Program-made: the position numbers and the translations under genes | Part shown: positions 60,281 to 64,000 of the stretch, piece by piece | Position numbering within the stretch: position 1 is the stretch's first letter | Layout of the letters: every line of letters begins with the position of its first letter | Source of the DNA: Candidatus Enterocloster excrementipullorum | Lineage (GTDB): Bacteria > Bacillota > Clostridia > Lachnospirales > Lachnospiraceae | Reading direction: 5' to 3' | NCBI GenBank assembly: GCA_019119575.1 | Contig: DWWT01000058.1 | Location: forward strand, 1-64,000 | Length of the DNA stretch: 64,000 nt | The notes under the pieces: model-generated | Told to the model about the DNA's origin: nothing | Seen by the model: the letters and a program-made list of their open reading frames with translations, nothing else | Database searches by the model: none

Positions 60281-61627
60281 CTATGCCTTCTTTTGTTCCA
60301 GCGCTATCCCAATCAACCGATCCGTCTGATCTGCCATAAACAGCGGGATATTCAGCATATCGTCATCCAGCTTCAGATTATCCAGTGAGAAACGCACGCG
60401 CAGTTTTACCTTATCTGGGAACAGTTCCTTAAACTTCCTGAGACTCTTGCTGGCGGTGTTGGCTTCGGACTTGACTTCCACAGGGAAAATCTCGTTTTCG
60501 CGCTGAATCAGGAAGTCCACTTCATAAGGAGGATTTGTCCGTGTCCAGTACCGGGGAACCACTTCAAATTGTGTAATAAACGTCTGAAGCACAAAGTTTT
60601 CTGTTAATGCCCCTTTGAATTCCGTAAACAGACGGTTGCCCTCTCCAAAGGCGGTTGGCGCCAGCTGCGCCATTCGGCGGAGCAGCCCCACATCTGCCAA
60701 ATAAATTTTAAAGGCAGAAAGATCGTCGTAGGCTGCTATGGGAAGGCCAGGAGCTGTACTTCGGTAAATCTTGTGCACCAGACCGGCATCCACCAGCCAT
60801 TGCAAAGCGTCCTCATATTCACGGGCCCGCGCGCCCTCTTTGACAACTTTATAAATAAACTTTTTGTTCTCTCTCGCCAGCTGGGACGGTATCGATTTCC
60901 AGACCATCGAAATCTTGGGGAATTCGCTGACGTTGGGATGCTTTGCAAAGTCTCTCTCATAGGCAGCAATAATCCCGGACAAGGCTTCCTGCATGGCGTC
61001 TACATCCCGTGCCTCTGTCCACATCTTGACAGGTTCCGGCATACCCCCGGTCACATAGTACATCTTGAGCTTTTCATACAGAGGATTAAAGAAAGCGTCA
61101 GGAATCGGCTCAATCGTGTTGACCATTTCCAGATAGTTTGCCAGGTTCCCATCCCCGTTGGCCAGCAGGAATTCTGTGAAGGTCATGGGGGCAATCTGCA
61201 TAAAGTTGACTTTACCCACGGGGAAAGACGAAGGCTTTGCCAGGGCAATACCCAGGAGCGAGCCGGCGCAGGCAATGTGATACTGCGGAGCGTTCTCACA
61301 AAAATATTTCATGGAGTTGATGACTTTGGGACAATCCTGGACTTCGTCAAAAATAATGAGGGTTTTTTCCGGCAGAATCTTTTGACCGCTTGCCAGCATC
61401 ATATTCTGTAAAATTCGGTCTACATCCTTTGTAGTTTCAAAGAACTGCCTGTACTCTTCGTTTTCATCGAAGTTAAAATAAGCAGTATTTTCGTAATAGC
61501 GTTTGCCGAACTCTTTCAGAATCCAGGTCTTGCCTACCTGCCGCACACCTTTTAAAATCAGAGGCTTGCGATAGGGAGAATTTTTCCAGTTCAGCAGTTT
61601 CTTCATAATCAATCGTTCCATATACAT
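60281..61627 (-). CDS. AAA ATPase with DUF4143 (DEXX-box ATPase family)
   Basis: 448-residue soluble protein. Walker A is GVRQVGKTW (residues 27-35) and Walker B is LIIFDEVQDC (about 90-100). The C-terminal DUF4143 domain includes EVDFLIQRENEIFPVEVKSE, similar to a PD-(D/E)XK nuclease-like fold. The family is large in Bacteria and poorly understood; members occur in mobile regions and some act with toxin-antitoxin or defence modules. Start ATG 61625-61627 or the next Met. Its promoter region has two direct repeats. Nothing adjacent indicates a partner. Confidence 0.85.
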   Translation of the reverse strand: MYMERLIMKKLLNWKNSPYRKPLILKGVRQVGKTWILKEFGKRYYENTAYFNFDENEEYRQFFETTKDVDRILQNMMLASGQKILPEKTLIIFDEVQDCPKVINSMKYFCENAPQYHIACAGSLLGIALAKPSSFPVGKVNFMQIAPMTFTEFLLANGDGNLANYLEMVNTIEPIPDAFFNPLYEKLKMYYVTGGMPEPVKMWTEARDVDAMQEALSGIIAAYERDFAKHPNVSEFPKISMVWKSIPSQLARENKKFIYKVVKEGARAREYEDALQWLVDAGLVHKIYRSTAPGLPIAAYDDLSAFKIYLADVGLLRRMAQLAPTAFGEGNRLFTEFKGALTENFVLQTFITQFEVVPRYWTRTNPPYEVDFLIQRENEIFPVEVKSEANTASKSLRKFKELFPDKVKLRVRFSLDNLKLDDDMLNIPLFMADQTDRLIGIALEQKKA

Positions 61628-61631
61628 ATCC

Positions 61632-61678
61632 TATCACATTTTTATTGGGAATTTTGTGTTTTTTATCACATTTTTATT
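61632..61678. promoter_or_regulatory. Two 15-bp direct repeats upstream of the ATPase gene
   Basis: TATCACATTTTTATT occurs at 61632-61646 and 61664-61678, 32 bp apart (three helical turns), just before the start codon of the ATPase. Such spacing suits cooperative binding of a regulator; none is known. Confidence 0.6.
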
Positions 61679-61711
61679 ATATATGAAAGCCATAAAAATT
61701 ACAAGCCGGAT

Positions 61712-61755
61712 GGCAAAAAAGAACGCTTCCAGGTTTTTTGCGCCTGTCAGCGTTC
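61712..61755. terminator. Terminator after htrA
   Basis: GAACGCTT...AGCGTTC stem with A-run and T-run on either side, minus strand ends TTTTTT. It may act in both directions. Confidence 0.75.
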
Positions 61756-61835
61756 TTTTCTGTCTTTAAAAGATTTTTCACAGCTCCTCATCTCAGCCTA
61801 TGAGCCATATTTCTGCCGTGCGTTCCTGCCGGCCA

Positions 61836-63284
61836 TTACTGATTGGCTTCGTCCGCAGGCCTGCTTCCCAGGGTGATTTCCACCTCATGCTCCACATAGG
61901 CCCCGTCGGTCAGGGACTGAACGGTCAGCGTCACGGTGGTGCCGCTCTTATAATAGGTCAGCATCTGCACCAGCTCTTCTTTGTTGGATACGGATTGGCC
62001 GTCAAACTTGGTGATAATGTCTTTCTCGCGCAAATCGGAATTTGCCGCGGCTCCATCCTCCATAATCTTGTAAACATATACGCCGATGGGCATTCCAAAC
62101 TGCTGGGAAGATGCGGAGTCAATGTTGATGCATTGGATACCCAGGTATCCCTGCTCCTCCACGGGCACCTCCACGCGGGTCTGTTTTGTCATCAGATTAT
62201 TCAAGATCTCCTGCGCCTTGGAGATGGGGATCGCAAATCCCATGCCCTCCACTTCGGTGGAAGCAGTCTTGGCTGCATTGATGCCAATCAGGTTTCCGTT
62301 CATATCCAGAAGTGCGCCGCCGCTGTTTCCAGGGTTGATGGCCGCATCGGTCTGGATAAATGTCCTTGTAATTCCATTTTCATCTGTGATCTCCCGGTCA
62401 AGGGCGCTCACATAGCCCACGGTTACGGACTGGCCATATCCCAGCGCGTTTCCGATCGCAATTACCTGCTGTCCGACCTTCAGATCATCCGAACTTCCGA
62501 TGGTTGCCACCTTGATTTTGCTCATGGTGTCATTCTCAATATCGGAGAGCTGCACGGCGATGATTGCCAAATCCGTTGCGGAATCTGTTCCTTTTACCGC
62601 CGCGGACACTGCCTTATCATCCACAAAGGTAACCGTGAGATCCTCTGCTCCGGATACAACGTGGTTGTTGGTGGCAATAAGAAGCTCTGTGTCATTCTGC
62701 CCTACAATGATTCCGGAACCGCTGCTCTGAGCCGTATAGGTCTGAGGCATTCCAAAGAAATCTCTCTGCTCAATGGTCATCGTATCATTGATCGCCACGA
62801 TCGAGGGCATTGCCGCATCCACAATAGAGGACACATCGTTCACCGTGGATACCGGAGTGTTCTGTCCGTCTGTTCCCGGAGTGGTCACCGCGGGTACTGC
62901 CTGCTGAAGCTGGGCCTGCGTCTCTGCCTGAGCCGTCTCATTTGTGAGGCCGGTCATGGCAGCTCCTACATAGTTGACTCCGGTCATCACACCGCCGGAC
63001 ACGGCTCCGAAGAGAACGGCCGCCGCTGTGATTCCCGCAGCTTTCTTTGCCCAACCGCTCTTCTTGTGGTGCCGGCCTCCGTCAGGCGCTGGCTGCCCCT
63101 GGAAGGAGGCGTTGCCGGAATAGCTGTTTGCTGCTCCGCTGTTCTGGGAAGCCGTATTCCATCCCTGTTCCTGTCTGCTTTCATTCTGCCGGGACTCCTC
63201 CTCCCGTGCCGCATATCCGCTGCTGTTATCTGAAGGAGTTGTCCAGTTCACTGTATTTTTCTCCCTGTTATCATTCTCGTACAT
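61836..63284 (-). CDS. htrA: HtrA/DegP-like serine protease with PDZ domain
   Basis: 482-residue membrane-anchored quality-control protease. Cytosolic N-terminus is Asn/Gln/Ser-rich (1-75). One membrane segment (AKKAAGITAAAVLFGAVSGG, about 75-95) follows. Trypsin-like domain: His in ATNNHVVSG (about 207), Asp in TDLAIIAV (about 238), Ser in PGNSGGALLDM (about 318). PDZ domain about 385-470. Start after AGGGGAC. Surface-facing protease that degrades misfolded secreted proteins; its expression usually responds to envelope stress. Convergent with nothing; a terminator follows. Confidence 0.93.
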   Translation of the reverse strand: MYENDNREKNTVNWTTPSDNSSGYAAREEESRQNESRQEQGWNTASQNSGAANSYSGNASFQGQPAPDGGRHHKKSGWAKKAAGITAAAVLFGAVSGGVMTGVNYVGAAMTGLTNETAQAETQAQLQQAVPAVTTPGTDGQNTPVSTVNDVSSIVDAAMPSIVAINDTMTIEQRDFFGMPQTYTAQSSGSGIIVGQNDTELLIATNNHVVSGAEDLTVTFVDDKAVSAAVKGTDSATDLAIIAVQLSDIENDTMSKIKVATIGSSDDLKVGQQVIAIGNALGYGQSVTVGYVSALDREITDENGITRTFIQTDAAINPGNSGGALLDMNGNLIGINAAKTASTEVEGMGFAIPISKAQEILNNLMTKQTRVEVPVEEQGYLGIQCINIDSASSQQFGMPIGVYVYKIMEDGAAANSDLREKDIITKFDGQSVSNKEELVQMLTYYKSGTTVTLTVQSLTDGAYVEHEVEITLGSRPADEANQ

Positions 63285-63440
63285 ACATAAGTCCCCTTTC
63301 TATCTATACCCTATGGAATTTCCGTCTGGTCTTTTTCCTTTTGACAGTTTATACTATACTCATGTTTTGTGGTGAAATTGTGAATCAATTATGGATTATT
63401 TGTGACAAAAACATAACCAATGTCTAAAGGAGGACATTCC

Positions 63441-64000
63441 ATGAAGACCGTCGGCATCATCGCTGAGTACAATCCCTTTCACAGCGGACACCTCTATCAT
63501 ATACAAATGGCCAAAAAGCAGACCGGCGCCGCCTTCTGCGTGGCTGCCATAAGCGGCGATTTTGTCCAGAGAGGCGGTCCTGCTCTTTATGATAAATACC
63601 TGCGCACCCGCATGGCCCTTATCTGCGGAGCGGATCTGGTGGTGGAAATTCCCTCCCTCTTTGCCACGGGGAGCGCGGAGGATTTTGCCGCCTGCTCCGT
63701 GGCCCTTCTCTCCGGACTGGGAGCTGTGGACTTTTTGTGTTTCGGAAGCGAGGAGGGCGATACCGCGCCCATTCTCCACGCGGCTTCCCTGCTGACAGAA
63801 GAAAGCCCCCTATTCTCCGCCCGGATCAAGGAGGAATTGCGCCGGGGCGCCAGCTGGCCCCAGGCCAGAAATACCGCCCTCCTGGCCATGGTCCGGGAGG
63901 ATGAGGCCGGGCAGGCGGGAAACCGAAAAGCCGATTGGAACCGCCTTTTGGGATCCCCAAACAATCTTCTGGGCATCGAATACTGCAAATCCATTCTGCG
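63441..64000 (+). CDS. tmcAL: tRNA(Met) cytidine acetate ligase (5' part)
   Basis: The N-terminal 186 residues of TmcAL (YlbM), which uses acetate and ATP to make N4-acetylcytidine at the elongator tRNA-Met wobble base. HIGH-type nucleotidyl motif: AEYNPFHSGHLYHI (His pair, residues 8-21), with SGDFVQRGGPALYDKYLRTR and the GADLVVEIPSLFATGSAEDF stretch typical of the family. AGGAGG precedes ATG 63441. It is divergent from htrA and runs off the right edge. Confidence 0.93.
   Translation, partial: MKTVGIIAEYNPFHSGHLYHIQMAKKQTGAAFCVAAISGDFVQRGGPALYDKYLRTRMALICGADLVVEIPSLFATGSAEDFAACSVALLSGLGAVDFLCFGSEEGDTAPILHAASLLTEESPLFSARIKEELRRGASWPQARNTALLAMVREDEAGQAGNRKADWNRLLGSPNNLLGIEYCKSIL

Noticed and set aside
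61800-63233. Open frame of 477 codons opposite htrA
   Set aside because: Antisense of a gene with full catalytic triad; composition is that of a shadow.

Overview
The window looks like chromosome from a Gram-positive anaerobe of the Clostridia, most likely Lachnospiraceae. The evidence is strong AGGAGG ribosome-binding sites, sigma-A promoters, a T-box leader on leuS, pyruvate:ferredoxin oxidoreductase, Pta-AckA, a C4 zinc-ribbon L32, c-di-AMP signalling genes (cdaA, cdaR, darA), and many small proteins of the kind seen only in that family. Most genes are on the minus strand. There is one tRNA. I see no rRNA, phage, insertion sequence or CRISPR.

Layout. 1-9.4 kb is a sugar and pectin region: a fructuronate reductase running off the left edge, a MarR regulator followed by a broken nitroreductase, a secreted mini-protein, a small HTH protein, tRNA-Ala(GGC), and a sucrose PTS block (scrB, scrA, scrR) with a cytoplasmic pectinesterase upstream. 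9.5-13 kb is pyruvate:ferredoxin oxidoreductase. 13.3-20.5 kb holds a VanW protein, a PHP phosphoesterase, an HPr-like mini-protein, an AI-2E family permease, an alanyl-tRNA editing protein and several small uncharacterised proteins, including an 18-cysteine repeat protein with a sigma-K-like promoter. 20.6-26.7 kb is leuS with a T-box leader, divergent from a PHP-UvrD fusion helicase. 27.2-33.9 kb is the oxidative TCA branch (icd, citrate synthase, aconitase), a racemase and a divergent Crp/Fnr regulator.

33.9-41.8 kb carries ptsH-ptsI translationally coupled to a polysaccharide polymerase and an SdpI-like protein, then cdaA-cdaR behind two unknown membrane proteins. 42-47.4 kb is an AT-richer, decaying carbohydrate island: an agarase-like hydrolase, a solute-binding protein and an RpiR regulator beheaded at one shared junction, and an L-fucose isomerase family protein. 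47.4-55.4 kb is a fructosamine (Amadori product) locus: FrlB-like deglycase, ABC importer, FrlD-like kinase and GntR regulator, followed by a separately promoted garR-like/dapA-like pair. 55.6-58.9 kb is rpmF, DUF177, ackA and pta. 58.9-64 kb has an AraC/VOC double remnant, the c-di-AMP receptor darA, a DUF4143 ATPase, an HtrA protease and the start of tmcAL.

How the parts connect. HPr and enzyme I (36-38 kb) would energise the sucrose permease ScrA (5-7 kb). PFOR, Pta and AckA form the pyruvate-to-acetate ATP route. Citrate synthase, aconitase and IDH convert acetyl-CoA to 2-oxoglutarate for glutamate synthesis. CdaA makes c-di-AMP, CdaR tunes it and DarA senses it.

The most notable oddities are three places where two genes or fragments meet as truncated or frameshifted remnants (about 1.6-1.9, 45.17 and 59.52 kb), the Cys-rich repeat protein, a 127-bp duplicated-hairpin element between the leuS T-box terminator and its RBS, three operator-like copies around scrA (one inside the scrR coding sequence), and an HPr-like protein without the phospho-histidine.
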